A DNA stretch of 51,583 nucleotides, taken from NCBI GenBank assembly GCA_027450145.1, contig DAIDKH010000029.1, positions 1-51,583 of the forward strand. Direction: 5' to 3'. Every line of letters starts with the position of its first letter. Position 1 is the stretch's first letter. This DNA is from Chthonomonadaceae bacterium (GTDB lineage: Bacteria; Armatimonadota; Chthonomonadetes; Chthonomonadales; Chthonomonadaceae). The notes below the pieces were generated by a model. That model did not search any database, was not told the origin of the DNA, and was given only the letters and a program-made list of their open reading frames with translations. A program made the translations under genes and the position numbers. Positions 25,801-33,726 of the stretch are shown here, piece by piece.

Positions 25801-26900
25801 CATTGCTCTCATGGCGCAAGTCCAGCCTGGCAGTTGCAGCGGTAATTGGCGCATGCCTAGCTCCCGCAGCGAGCAAGGCGCAGAGCCCATCTGGTATCGA
25901 CATTTTCTATGGTGCTGGAGTAAATGCAGGGCTGTTTCGGCTCGCCGGATGGGGAAGCGGAACAATTGCAGCCGATACGCATGACTCCTACATCGGATCA
26001 GAGTCGCTCAATATAAAAACCCAGGGTTACTACCAGGGTGGTTCTATTGACCTCAAAAACCCAGTTTCGCTTGCTCCGTACCTATCTAACCCCAACGCCT
26101 ATCTTCAGTTCACCATAAAGCAGCCACTCTTTGCTCAGCGAAGCGGCTACGGTGGAGGGATGATGGGAGGATATGGTGGTCCTGGCGGTATGATGGGTCC
26201 AGGTGGGCCAGGTGGAATGATGGGCGGCCCTGGCGGTATGATGGGCCGCGGTGGTCCCGGTGGAATGATGGGGCGTGGAGGCCCTGGTGGAATGCCCGGT
26301 GGCCCTGGCGGAATGATGGGCCGAGGCGGTGCTGGTGGAATGTATGGCAGGCGAGGTGGATATGGAGCCGGCGCAGGCAATTACCAAACGAAGCGAGCAA
26401 CGCCATTAACGTCGCTTCGCGTTCAAATAGTAACAACAAGCGGTGCGTCTTATGAGGAATTGCTGCCTCTAAAATACGCTGTGAGCCACAACAACTGGCA
26501 AGTCGTTAGTATCCCCGTGGATGCCATTAAGGGTATCACCCCAGAAACCTCCTCGGTCAAAGTAATAAGAATATTTGGCAACGGACCTGGCTCACTCTTG
26601 ATCGGCAAAATCTCGGTGGCGGTGGATGCTTCTCCGCTAAGCGACACGCAGATGGATGAACAGGTAGTAGCAACCAAACAGTTCGTGCGATACCAGGCGA
26701 CAGCGACAGCTGGAACGCGGCCCGTAAAATTCAGCTGGGACTGGGATGCCTCGGACGGAATTCAGTCCGAAAGCACCGGCCGAACCGTCTACCACGCCTA
26801 CTACCTGCCTGGGGACTACAAAGTTACTGTAACCGCATCTGATCCCTACACCAATCGCGTTTTGGGCCACATTACATTCAATGTGCATGTGCACAACTAA
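25797..26900 (+). CDS. Secreted Gly/Met-rich protein with PKD-like C-terminal domain
   Basis: A 367-residue protein with a signal peptide (SSLAVAAVIGACLAPAASKA, cleavage near AQS). A first domain (about residues 35-110, FYGAGVNAGLFRLAGWGSG, NIKTQGYYQGGSIDLKNPV) looks like a carbohydrate-binding-type beta sandwich that continues after an insertion (LRVQIVTTSGASYEELLP to KISVAVDASPLSD). The insertion (about 115-190) is a Gly-Met-Pro repeat built on GGPGGMMG. The last 80 residues resemble a PKD fold (KFSWDWDASDGIQSES, AYYLPGDYKVTVTASDPYTN). Surface or extracellular location is likely. It overlaps ymdB by four bases and ends the recA-rny strand run; a hairpin follows. Function unknown. Confidence 0.75.
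   Translation: MTLLSWRKSSLAVAAVIGACLAPAASKAQSPSGIDIFYGAGVNAGLFRLAGWGSGTIAADTHDSYIGSESLNIKTQGYYQGGSIDLKNPVSLAPYLSNPNAYLQFTIKQPLFAQRSGYGGGMMGGYGGPGGMMGPGGPGGMMGGPGGMMGRGGPGGMMGRGGPGGMPGGPGGMMGRGGAGGMYGRRGGYGAGAGNYQTKRATPLTSLRVQIVTTSGASYEELLPLKYAVSHNNWQVVSIPVDAIKGITPETSSVKVIRIFGNGPGSLLIGKISVAVDASPLSDTQMDEQVVATKQFVRYQATATAGTRPVKFSWDWDASDGIQSESTGRTVYHAYYLPGDYKVTVTASDPYTNRVLGHITFNVHVHN
26155..26365 (+). repeat. Gly/Met codon repeat inside the secreted PKD-like protein gene
   Basis: About 210 bases of imperfect tandem units encoding GGPGGMMG and variants (GGMMGRGG, GGMPGGPG), built from GGTGGAATGATGG-like DNA blocks. Adjacent units are nearly identical at the DNA level, so the array could change length by slippage. 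It interrupts a beta-sandwich-like domain. Confidence 0.8.
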
Positions 26901-26922
26901 CTGATCAAAGAATAGAAAGATT

Positions 26923-26951
26923 GCTGCCGCAGTACACGTTATTGCGGCAGC
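26923..26951. terminator. Strong hairpin after the rny-ymdB operon
   Basis: A perfect 9-bp stem GCTGCCGCA / TGCGGCAGC with an 11-nt loop, 22 bp after the stop of the PKD-like gene. No T run follows on the plus strand, so it may be a weak terminator or an mRNA-end stabiliser. Confidence 0.5.
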
Positions 26952-27119
26952 CCTCACTTGCAGCCACCACAATCACCATAAATTTCGGTATATCGATGAG
27001 GTCCTGGTAACTACGTCGGGCGCATTACGTTCTTGCCGTCACAACCACCGTGGCAGTATTTACCCCATAAGGTGAACTAGGTCTCTATACATTGCAGATT
27101 AGAAGGAGTTACTTTTACA

Positions 27120-28106
27120 ATGAAGATCGGTATTTTCACCGCGCTTTTTCACGATCGCCATATTGAGGAGAGCCTGGACTTCATTGCCGAAGCAGGAATT
27201 CAGATGGTAGAACTTGGGGGCGGTGCATATCCTGGCTGCCGTCACCTTAATGACATGGGCGGAGTACAGACGCTGCTCGAAGATGCTGGTGCGCGGAAGC
27301 GGCTGATGCACGCCCTCGAAGTGCGTGGTCTTGGCCTGTCGGCTATATCCGTTCACGGTAATCCCATCCACCCTGTCTCCTCTGTAGCGGCCGAACATCA
27401 TCAGGCATTTCACGATGCAGTCCTGCTAGCGGAAAAGCTGGAGGTGGGTGTCGTCAATGGCTTTAGCGGATGCCCGGCTGGATCCAAGGGCGCACATGAT
27501 CCGAACTGGGTTACCTGTGCCTGGCCCGACGAGTTTCGCGACATCCTGGCGTATCAGTGGAACGAAGTAGCAATACCCTACTGGCGCGAACAGAATGCGT
27601 TTTTAAAGCAGCATAACGTAAAGTATGCAATAGAGGCGCATCCCGGCTTCCTGGTTTACAACCCTGAAACCGTGATTAAGCTTCGTGAGGCCGCCGGCGA
27701 GCAGATCGGCGCAAACTTTGACCCATCCCACTTCTGGTGGCAAGGGATCGACCCGCTAGCAGCGGTACGGTACCTTGGTCCCCTCGGCGCAATCTTCCAT
27801 GTTCATGCAAAGGATACGCGCATTGATCCTATTAACTCTGGTATCAATGGAAATCTCGACGTTAAGAGCTATGGTGCTATCAGCGAACGAAGCTGGGTAT
27901 TCCGTTCGGTAGGATACGGCCATGATCAAGCCTGGTGGAATGACTTTGTCACTACTTTGCGGATGGTCGGTTATGATTTTGTCCTCTCAATTGAACATGA
28001 GGATGGCATGATGTCGACGCGCGAGGGGCTCACCAAGGCCCTGGATACCCTAAAGATTGCTGTTGTTAAGGAGCAGCCAGGTGCCATGTTCTGGGCACGT
28101 GACTAG
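27120..28106 (+). CDS. Sugar phosphate isomerase/epimerase-family TIM barrel protein
   Basis: A 328-residue AP-endonuclease-2-like TIM barrel. The N-terminus MKIGIFTALFHDRHIEESLD starts the first strand. Metal-ligand segments appear in order: KYAIEAHPGFLVYNPETV (Glu), IGANFDPSHFWWQGIDP (Asp, His), IFHVHAKDTRIDP (His) and FVLSIEHEDGMMS (Glu). These features fit sugar or inositol isomerases of the IolE/IolI/xylose-isomerase-like superfamily. The exact substrate cannot be told from sequence. The ATG has AGGAG about 11 bases upstream. It stands alone, with a long inverted repeat just after its stop codon, and may serve carbohydrate breakdown along with the lyase and glycosidase genes elsewhere in the window. 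Confidence 0.87.
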   Translation: MKIGIFTALFHDRHIEESLDFIAEAGIQMVELGGGAYPGCRHLNDMGGVQTLLEDAGARKRLMHALEVRGLGLSAISVHGNPIHPVSSVAAEHHQAFHDAVLLAEKLEVGVVNGFSGCPAGSKGAHDPNWVTCAWPDEFRDILAYQWNEVAIPYWREQNAFLKQHNVKYAIEAHPGFLVYNPETVIKLREAAGEQIGANFDPSHFWWQGIDPLAAVRYLGPLGAIFHVHAKDTRIDPINSGINGNLDVKSYGAISERSWVFRSVGYGHDQAWWNDFVTTLRMVGYDFVLSIEHEDGMMSTREGLTKALDTLKIAVVKEQPGAMFWARD

Positions 28107-28128
28107 CGCCAATTAGCGGGTGCGTCCT

Positions 28129-28189
28129 TGAAAATGCTATGCATTTTACCGGTTTAGGCAGCACGCCGTAAAATGCATAGACATTTTCA
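28129..28189. repeat. Long near-perfect inverted repeat
   Basis: A 21-base left arm (28129-28149, starting TGAAAATGCTATG) matches the reverse complement of a 22-base right arm (28168-28189) except for one extra base, with an 18-base GC-richer centre. It lies 22 bp after the sugar isomerase gene. The arms are AT-rich and no T run follows, so a simple terminator is not the only reading; a protein-binding palindrome or MITE-like remnant is possible. Confidence 0.75.
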
Positions 28190-28215
28190 TGGATTTTAGT
28201 TAAAATTATTTAGTA

Positions 28216-28269
28216 ATGGAGGATTCTAAATTGGCTTTGTGGAACAACGCTTCAGGCGGTTACCAATAA
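28216..28269 (+). CDS. Possible leader peptide before the ECF sigma gene
   Basis: A short frame ends one base before the sigma factor ATG. From ATG at 28216 it has 17 codons (MEDSKLALWNNASGGYQ). From the in-frame TTG at 28231 it has 12 codons and a good SD, GGAGG, seven bases upstream. The only purine-rich sequence near the sigma ATG is AGGCGG inside this frame, so translation of the leader could couple to that of the sigma factor. It is too short for composition tests; existence is inferred from SD and spacing. Confidence 0.35.
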   Translation: MEDSKLALWNNASGGYQ

Positions 28270-28270
28270 A

Positions 28271-28891
28271 ATGGGGCCACCGTCGCCACTGGGGAGGGAT
28301 ACAGGTCGTTTAGCCGCGGAGGGCTTTTTACCGGAAACACCGTTCGAGCGGACATTAGTGTCCAGACTGCAGGAGGGTGAGCCCGAGGCGCTTGCGGGTC
28401 TGTTTGAATTGTACGTCGACAGGGTATATGCCTATTCCAGGCAGATACTTGGTAACAGGGAGGATGCAGAGGAGGTTACCTCCGAGGCATTTCTCCGCGC
28501 ATTCACGCACGCTGTCTCCTTTCGAGGGGAGGGATCGTTCAAAGGCTGGCTGTTTCGTATCGTTCGTAATTTGTGCCTGGACAAAAAGCGTCAACCTAGG
28601 CTGATGCTAATGGATAGCGATTACGAAACTGAACACAGTTCTGATCAAGGCCGGGCGCAACAGAAAATGGAAACCGCAGTGATGGTTAGGAACGCCTTAG
28701 AGGACCTTAACGAGGAATACCAAACTATTCTGCTGCTGTGCGACGTGGAGGAATGGGATGCGGGAGAAGCCGCCCAAATTCTTCAGCGCACATTACCGTC
28801 GATCAAGTCGCAGCTCTATCGCGCCAGACGTGCGCTCCGCAACCGACTGCAGGAGATGTATACGGGGGAAACAACTACAAATGCAATGTGA
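28271..28891 (+). CDS. ECF-type RNA polymerase sigma factor
   Basis: A 206-residue sigma-70-family factor of the extracytoplasmic-function kind, which directs RNA polymerase to stress-type promoters. Region 2 is seen as ALAGLFELYVDRVYAYSRQI, NREDAEEVTSEAFLRAFTHA and FKGWLFRIVRNLCLDKKRQ. Region 4 is LEDLNEEYQTILLLCDVEEW, AAQILQRTLPSIKSQLYRAR and RALRNRLQEMY. There is no region 3. The first 25 residues (PSPLGRDTGRLAAEGFLPET) are a nonconserved extension. The gene overlaps the start of a zinc-finger anti-sigma gene by 11 bases, a normal sigma/anti-sigma pair. A short leader frame abuts its start. Confidence 0.93.
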   Translation: MGPPSPLGRDTGRLAAEGFLPETPFERTLVSRLQEGEPEALAGLFELYVDRVYAYSRQILGNREDAEEVTSEAFLRAFTHAVSFRGEGSFKGWLFRIVRNLCLDKKRQPRLMLMDSDYETEHSSDQGRAQQKMETAVMVRNALEDLNEEYQTILLLCDVEEWDAGEAAQILQRTLPSIKSQLYRARRALRNRLQEMYTGETTTNAM

Positions 28892-29171
28892 TGAAGTACG
28901 ACGAATCGCCGATCTCTATATCGATAATCAGTTGGATGAGGATACGGCGGATTCAGTGCAGAGGCATCTATTTGTATGTGCCACCTGTAACCATGATATT
29001 GAAACGGTGCGCACGGCCGTAGCACTCTTGAAGGCGAACATCGCCTCGGAACAACCTACCTCGTCGTTTAAGGACCGTACAACCGCAATGCTGTTTGACA
29101 GGCTGCGTGATCACCTTCACACTTCATCGCCCAATCTCTCCGCAATCCAGTGGCCATTACCCATAGACTAA
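28881..29171 (+). CDS. Zinc-finger anti-sigma factor (ZAS/zf-HC2), soluble
   Basis: A 96-residue protein from the ATG at 28881 (GGGGG upstream). It begins MQCDEVRRIADLYIDNQLDE and carries the ZAS motif HLFVCATCNHD (HxxxCxxC) with an N-terminal Cys, the standard zinc site of anti-sigma factors. It lacks a membrane helix, unlike most such proteins, so it should act in the cytosol, perhaps releasing the sigma factor on thiol oxidation as in the RsrA type. The start inside the end of the sigma gene implies coupled translation. Longer upstream frames are shadows of the sigma gene. Confidence 0.8.
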   Translation: MQCDEVRRIADLYIDNQLDEDTADSVQRHLFVCATCNHDIETVRTAVALLKANIASEQPTSSFKDRTTAMLFDRLRDHLHTSSPNLSAIQWPLPID

Positions 29172-29195
29172 CTCTGGCACCGAGGAGGACCAACA

Positions 29196-30167
29196 GTGAC
29201 CCAAGTTCGTAAAGCCGTCATCACCGCAGCTGGTCGCGGCACGCGCATGTACCCAGCTACAACAACCATCCAGAAAGAGATGCTGCCTCTTATGGATCGC
29301 GACGGAATTTGCAAGCCTGCCATACAGATAATTATTGAGGAGGCGCTGCAAAGTGGCATCGAAGAGGTTTGCCTGGTTGTAAACCCACACAACCGGGCAC
29401 AGATTGAACAGCATTTTGCGCCGCTCTCTCCCGAGGTGCTACGCACGTTTAAAGGGAAAGACTGGGCACTGCTTCAAAGTGCTCGAATACAGGAGATAGC
29501 CGCTCGTCTCACTTTCGTGGTTCAGGAAGTGCCAGACGGGTATGGGCACGCAGTGTACCAGACTAAAGATTGGGTTGGCAATGAACCGTTTCTCCTCATG
29601 TTAGGCGACCACATCTACACGGCAGCCGGGCCAAAACGATGCGCACGACAAATAATCGATGTTTTTAACCAATACGGCGCCTCTATTTCCGCCGTTCAGC
29701 AGACTCCCAGCGAATTGCTTCACCTTTTTGGCACGGTACGCGGCAACCGAGTTTCGGAGCAGCCTCCTACGTACGATGTTGAAATAATCCATGAGAAGCC
29801 TTCTCGCGAATATGCAGAGAAAAACCTGGTACAGCAAGGCCTGTTACATGGCATGTACCTCTGCTTCTTCGGCATGCACGTACTATCACCTGCCGTCTTT
29901 GACTGCCTCCAGTACGCAATCGATAACAACTTACGCGAAGGTGGTGAAATTCAGTTTACTAGTGCGCAAGAGCGATTGCGTGCGTCGGGAGAACGGTATA
30001 TGGCCTTCGAGGCTGAAGGTGATCGCCACGATATAGGAATCCCGTTCGGCTTCGCGCAGACTCAGGCAGCGCTCGCGATAAACTCCATCTACAAGGAGCA
30101 AATGCTGGCGGCATTGGTGCGCACCTTAGCAGTTCCTCAGAAGGATGTACCGGAAGCATTTCGCTGA
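29196..30167 (+). CDS. galU: UTP-glucose-1-phosphate uridylyltransferase
   Basis: A 323-residue nucleotidyltransferase that makes UDP-glucose from UTP and glucose-1-phosphate, feeding glycogen-like, cell-wall and exopolysaccharide synthesis. Motifs: KAVITAAGRGTRMYPATTTI with KEMLPLMD (nucleotide and metal site), IQIIIEEALQSGIEEVCLVV, VVQEVPDGYGHAVYQTKDW, FLLMLGDHIY, FGTVRG and a C-terminal EGDRHDIGIPFGF. The longer insertion after DRDGIC is within family variation. The start is GTG with AGGAGG seven bases upstream. Its 3' end overlaps the convergent signalling-ATPase gene by 31 bases. Confidence 0.93.
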   Translation: MTQVRKAVITAAGRGTRMYPATTTIQKEMLPLMDRDGICKPAIQIIIEEALQSGIEEVCLVVNPHNRAQIEQHFAPLSPEVLRTFKGKDWALLQSARIQEIAARLTFVVQEVPDGYGHAVYQTKDWVGNEPFLLMLGDHIYTAAGPKRCARQIIDVFNQYGASISAVQQTPSELLHLFGTVRGNRVSEQPPTYDVEIIHEKPSREYAEKNLVQQGLLHGMYLCFFGMHVLSPAVFDCLQYAIDNNLREGGEIQFTSAQERLRASGERYMAFEAEGDRHDIGIPFGFAQTQAALAINSIYKEQMLAALVRTLAVPQKDVPEAFR

Positions 30168-32935
30168 ATTGCAGCGGGAGCAGTCACATGGCTTAGTGCT
30201 AACCTGATTGCAGCATCCAACGAGAGGGAAGACCCCAACAAAAGCTGCGTCTGGAGGTTCGATTTGCCTAGAACTTTTTCCAGCGCAGCCAAGCTGGCAC
30301 TGTGCAACCGCTTCTCCTCCGGTGTGGACGGAAGCACCAAATCAGTTCTGAACTGACGTGCGGCACCAAATAATCTTGCCGAGGTCTCGCAGGATTCGCA
30401 CTGTAATTCCTGCTCTGCACGCACCTCAAGCGCATACACAAGGGATGCCCAGTCTCCGTTATTACGACATCCCTTGAAGCATTCTCCAAAATGTGCTCGT
30501 ACCCCGGCGACGTTCCCCTGTCTCCATTCTAGAACGCCAAGAATCCGGTGGCAGTTGACCATTCCTTGCGCGTGCTTTAACAATTGAAAAAGCGCGACGC
30601 TTCTCTGATAGTAATTCCTTGCGTCTTCCAGATCACCACGAGCCTCAAGTACTGCTCCCAAGTCCATCAACACGATGGCTTGCCCGCGCAGGTCTCCGCA
30701 CTCTTCAAGAACAGAGAGAGAAGCTTGCAGGTCCACAATGGTGTCTATATTACGATTTCGGCTGTACACTATTCGCGAGAGACTAACGGTTGCATAAGCC
30801 AACATCCGATCTGCACCAATATGCTGCATTAGGTTCACTGCTCGCCTTAAATAGTCCTCCGCTGTATCGAGATCACCCTTGCGCGAAATAGAACCGCCAA
30901 GGCCAACAAGTGCATTACATTGCACAACACAGTCACCAATGCGCTCACCTAAGGACAGGCACTCAATCTGCGTGTTCATACTCGCAGCATACTCACATAC
31001 GCTGTCTTGCAGTACACCAAATAGAAACATGGCATCACCGCGTTCTGTGCTGTCTTGCATACAGGCCGGCAGATTAATGACCAATTCACCCAACCGTACA
31101 GCTTCTCGGTAGAAGCCTCGAATGTTCAGCCACCGTGCCATCACCCGATACATCGTGAGTATCCATCGTCCTTGCTCCTCATTCACTGCACTCTTCAAGC
31201 CAAACGTCATTAAGGAACGATAATTATCGACCTCGGCATCCAGCCACCGCAACGCGTCTACTTGCCGATGGTCCGTTAGCATTTGGATATGCAACTCAGC
31301 TCGATCAGCGTAGTAACGGACAAGTCGCCACTGCAGACCCTCAATTGTCTCAGGCTGTAATGAACTCACCAGAAGCTCGGTTGCGAAGTGCCTGACCGTT
31401 TCTAGCATGGAGTACCTGTATTCATGAGGCGTGAAGTTCAACATGCTCTTATCCGCTAGGGATTCAAGAAGCAGGTCAACGCGAGAAATACGATCGCCAT
31501 ATACATCGCAGAGTGCGTGTACCGCCTCAGGCTCCCAGCTCGCGGCGAAAAGACTGAGAACCCAGAGAAATTCGCGTTCGTCCTGGTCTAAAAGTTCATA
31601 GCTCCACTGAATGGTCGATCGCAATGTACGGTGATGCGGTAAGTTACCTGCACCGTCGTTAGATAGCAACCGCAGCTGATCGCTCAATCTTTCGGCGATC
31701 TGCCGTGCACTCATTGTGCGTATCCTCGCAGCAGCCAATTCTATTGCAAGAGGTATGCCGTCTAGGCGGCGACAAATCTCGACTATTGGGGCATAGTTAT
31801 CCAGGTGCAACGCGTAATCGGGTCGAACTTGAGCCGCGCGCTCTACAAACAGGCGCACGGACTCTGGCGGACTGGATGCAACTTGCAGGGCATCCTCTGC
31901 AGAAGGCAGCTGCATTCCTGCGAGCCGGAAGACATCCTCACCCTGAACCTGCAATACCTCGCGGCTAGTAGCCAGTATTTTCAAGTTTGAACATCGTGCA
32001 AGAAGAACCTCGGCGAGTCGGGCGCATTCAGCGGATACTCGTTCGCAGTTATCCCACACCAAGAGCATATTTCGGGGCCCTATGGCGTCTGCCAAAGCCG
32101 CCTCAGGTCTTTGACCACTGTCCTCGGGGACACTTACAGATTTCATCACCGTGATAACTACGAGGTCAGGATTGTTGAGACTTGCTAATTCGGCATACCA
32201 AATTCCGTCGTCAAACGCATTCATCAGTGTAGAGCACACCTTAAGCGCTAAGGACGTCTTTCCAGTACCGCCGCTGCCCAGGATCGTTACCAAACTGCCT
32301 GCCAAAATGCAAGCCCGCAGGCAGTCAACCTCATCGGTCCTACCAATAAATGAGCTTGTAGCCTGTGGTAAGTTGGTCCTGTGATGTGTAATTGCGCCTT
32401 GCAAAGGCTCGAAATGCTGTTCGATGCCGTTGGAGCATACTTGCCAGATCTCTTCGATCCCGAAATCGCGAAGTTCACATAAACCTAGTGAACGCAATGT
32501 AATAGCGTTACCAGCAGCGTTCTGGGTGCGGGCTGCCACAGATCCACTGACAACAAATTGCCCCCCGATACATGCTGCCCGCATGCGCGCACAACGGTTA
32601 ATTACAGACCCAAAATAGTCGTTGTCCCGCTGATGAACCTCACCGCAATTCAATGCAAGCCGAGGTTTTACGTCTCCGTAAAGCCCGTAGAAAGAAGATT
32701 GGAACGTCCGTAAAATCTCAACCCCACAACTGAGAGCATCGGTAACTTCTGTGAATACAACAAAAAGGCTCTCCGCCTCTCCTCGGGGCTTTACAATCAT
32801 TCCTCCGGCGGCGGTCACCCGCTCCGTGATTATCTGCTCATACAAGTTGACCGCACCAACAAAGTCACCGCTGTTAAATTCCCATAAGCGGCCGCTGTTT
32901 GCGAGGTCTACAAGAAGTACCGAAATATCTATCAT
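30137..32935 (-). CDS. Cyclase-like, NB-ARC ATPase, TPR signalling protein
   Basis: About 932 residues. The first 165 residues match the class III cyclase fold: VLLVDLANSGRLWEF (metal Asp10), AGGMIVKPRGEAESLFVVF and DYFGSVINRCARMRAACIGG. At the second metal site the usual GDG reads GEA, so catalytic activity is doubtful. A STAND-type NB-ARC domain follows with P-loop ILGSGGTGKTSLALKV (about residues 219-235), LLVWDNCERV (Walker B) and ILATSREVLQVQGEDVF. A winged-helix region and many TPR-like helical repeats make up the rest. The start is ATG at 32935; TTG at 32941, nine bases after GAGGG, is equally possible. Such proteins usually act as ligand-gated signalling switches or transcription regulators; no DNA-binding domain is seen. 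Confidence 0.88.
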   Translation of the reverse strand: MIDISVLLVDLANSGRLWEFNSGDFVGAVNLYEQIITERVTAAGGMIVKPRGEAESLFVVFTEVTDALSCGVEILRTFQSSFYGLYGDVKPRLALNCGEVHQRDNDYFGSVINRCARMRAACIGGQFVVSGSVAARTQNAAGNAITLRSLGLCELRDFGIEEIWQVCSNGIEQHFEPLQGAITHHRTNLPQATSSFIGRTDEVDCLRACILAGSLVTILGSGGTGKTSLALKVCSTLMNAFDDGIWYAELASLNNPDLVVITVMKSVSVPEDSGQRPEAALADAIGPRNMLLVWDNCERVSAECARLAEVLLARCSNLKILATSREVLQVQGEDVFRLAGMQLPSAEDALQVASSPPESVRLFVERAAQVRPDYALHLDNYAPIVEICRRLDGIPLAIELAAARIRTMSARQIAERLSDQLRLLSNDGAGNLPHHRTLRSTIQWSYELLDQDEREFLWVLSLFAASWEPEAVHALCDVYGDRISRVDLLLESLADKSMLNFTPHEYRYSMLETVRHFATELLVSSLQPETIEGLQWRLVRYYADRAELHIQMLTDHRQVDALRWLDAEVDNYRSLMTFGLKSAVNEEQGRWILTMYRVMARWLNIRGFYREAVRLGELVINLPACMQDSTERGDAMFLFGVLQDSVCEYAASMNTQIECLSLGERIGDCVVQCNALVGLGGSISRKGDLDTAEDYLRRAVNLMQHIGADRMLAYATVSLSRIVYSRNRNIDTIVDLQASLSVLEECGDLRGQAIVLMDLGAVLEARGDLEDARNYYQRSVALFQLLKHAQGMVNCHRILGVLEWRQGNVAGVRAHFGECFKGCRNNGDWASLVYALEVRAEQELQCESCETSARLFGAARQFRTDLVLPSTPEEKRLHSASLAALEKVLGKSNLQTQLLLGSSLSLDAAIRLALSHVTAPAAIQRNASGTSF

Positions 32936-33030
32936 GCCCAAGGCAAGGTTCCCTCGATGATCAGTAATTGTGGTACATAATAGACGTGAACTTACACACT
33001 TATTATACGCCACCTGGGGAGATGACTACA

Positions 33031-33711
33031 GTGAACGCCAAAATGGCAGCCGCACAGGCCGCCGTCGGCCTGGTAACGAGCGGCATGAAACTTGGGCTAG
33101 GAACGGGTACCACGGCCTATTTTGCCATTCACGAGATTGCCCGACGCATTAAGGATGAGAATCTCGAGGTTGAGGCTATTGCAACATCCAACGAAACAGC
33201 GACATTGGCATCCAGCCTGAATATTCCGCTGATAACGTTTGCCGATTGTTGTGATCTAGACTTGACCATAGACGGAGCCGACGAAATTGATGAAAGGTTT
33301 ACGCTCATTAAGGGAGGCGGCGGCGCACTTGTGCGCGAGAAAATCGTCGCCTCGCGCAGCAGGCAGATGGCCGTGATTGCGGATGAGAGTAAGTTGTGTC
33401 ACCACATCGGTAAACACGCCATTCCCGTGGCAGTATTACCTTTTGGGCACGAGTCCACCGCGCACAAGTTGTCAAGGCATGCTAAATCTATTAGGATGCG
33501 TATGAACACAGACGAGACCCCATACGTTACCGACGACGAACTATACATCTATGATCTGCAGTGCGATACTGGCCTGGATCCACTAGATATAGAGCGTGCC
33601 GTTAAAGAGATATCCGGCGTAGTGGAGATCGGTATCTTCAATGGAATAGCAACGATGGCGTTTATAGGCTACGCAGATGGGCATGTGGAGAAGCTGCTAC
33701 CTCACTGGTAA
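33031..33711 (+). CDS. rpiA: Ribose-5-phosphate isomerase A
   Basis: About 226 residues. RpiA interconverts ribose-5-phosphate and ribulose-5-phosphate in the pentose phosphate pathway. Conserved motifs: LGLGTGTTAYFAI (phosphate loop), LDLTIDGADEID with catalytic Asp, LIKGGGGALVREKIVA, VIADESKL and IGIFNGIATMAF near the end. The start is taken as GTG at 33031, nine bases after GGGGAG; the ATG at 33022 touches that SD directly and is unlikely. It is divergent from the cyclase-like gene and converges on hflX with a 15-bp gap. Confidence 0.95.
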   Translation: MNAKMAAAQAAVGLVTSGMKLGLGTGTTAYFAIHEIARRIKDENLEVEAIATSNETATLASSLNIPLITFADCCDLDLTIDGADEIDERFTLIKGGGGALVREKIVASRSRQMAVIADESKLCHHIGKHAIPVAVLPFGHESTAHKLSRHAKSIRMRMNTDETPYVTDDELYIYDLQCDTGLDPLDIERAVKEISGVVEIGIFNGIATMAFIGYADGHVEKLLPHW

Positions 33712-33726
33712 TCATCTTGAAAAAGA

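Noticed and set aside
26147-26380. A 77-residue proline-rich, collagen-like open frame on the minus strand
   Set aside because: It is the antisense of the Gly/Met repeat, where GGN codons read as CCN; no RBS or independent support.
32968-33030. N-terminal extension of RpiA
   Set aside because: The extra residues are not RpiA-like and the SD lies inside them; GTG at 33031 fits the family length.
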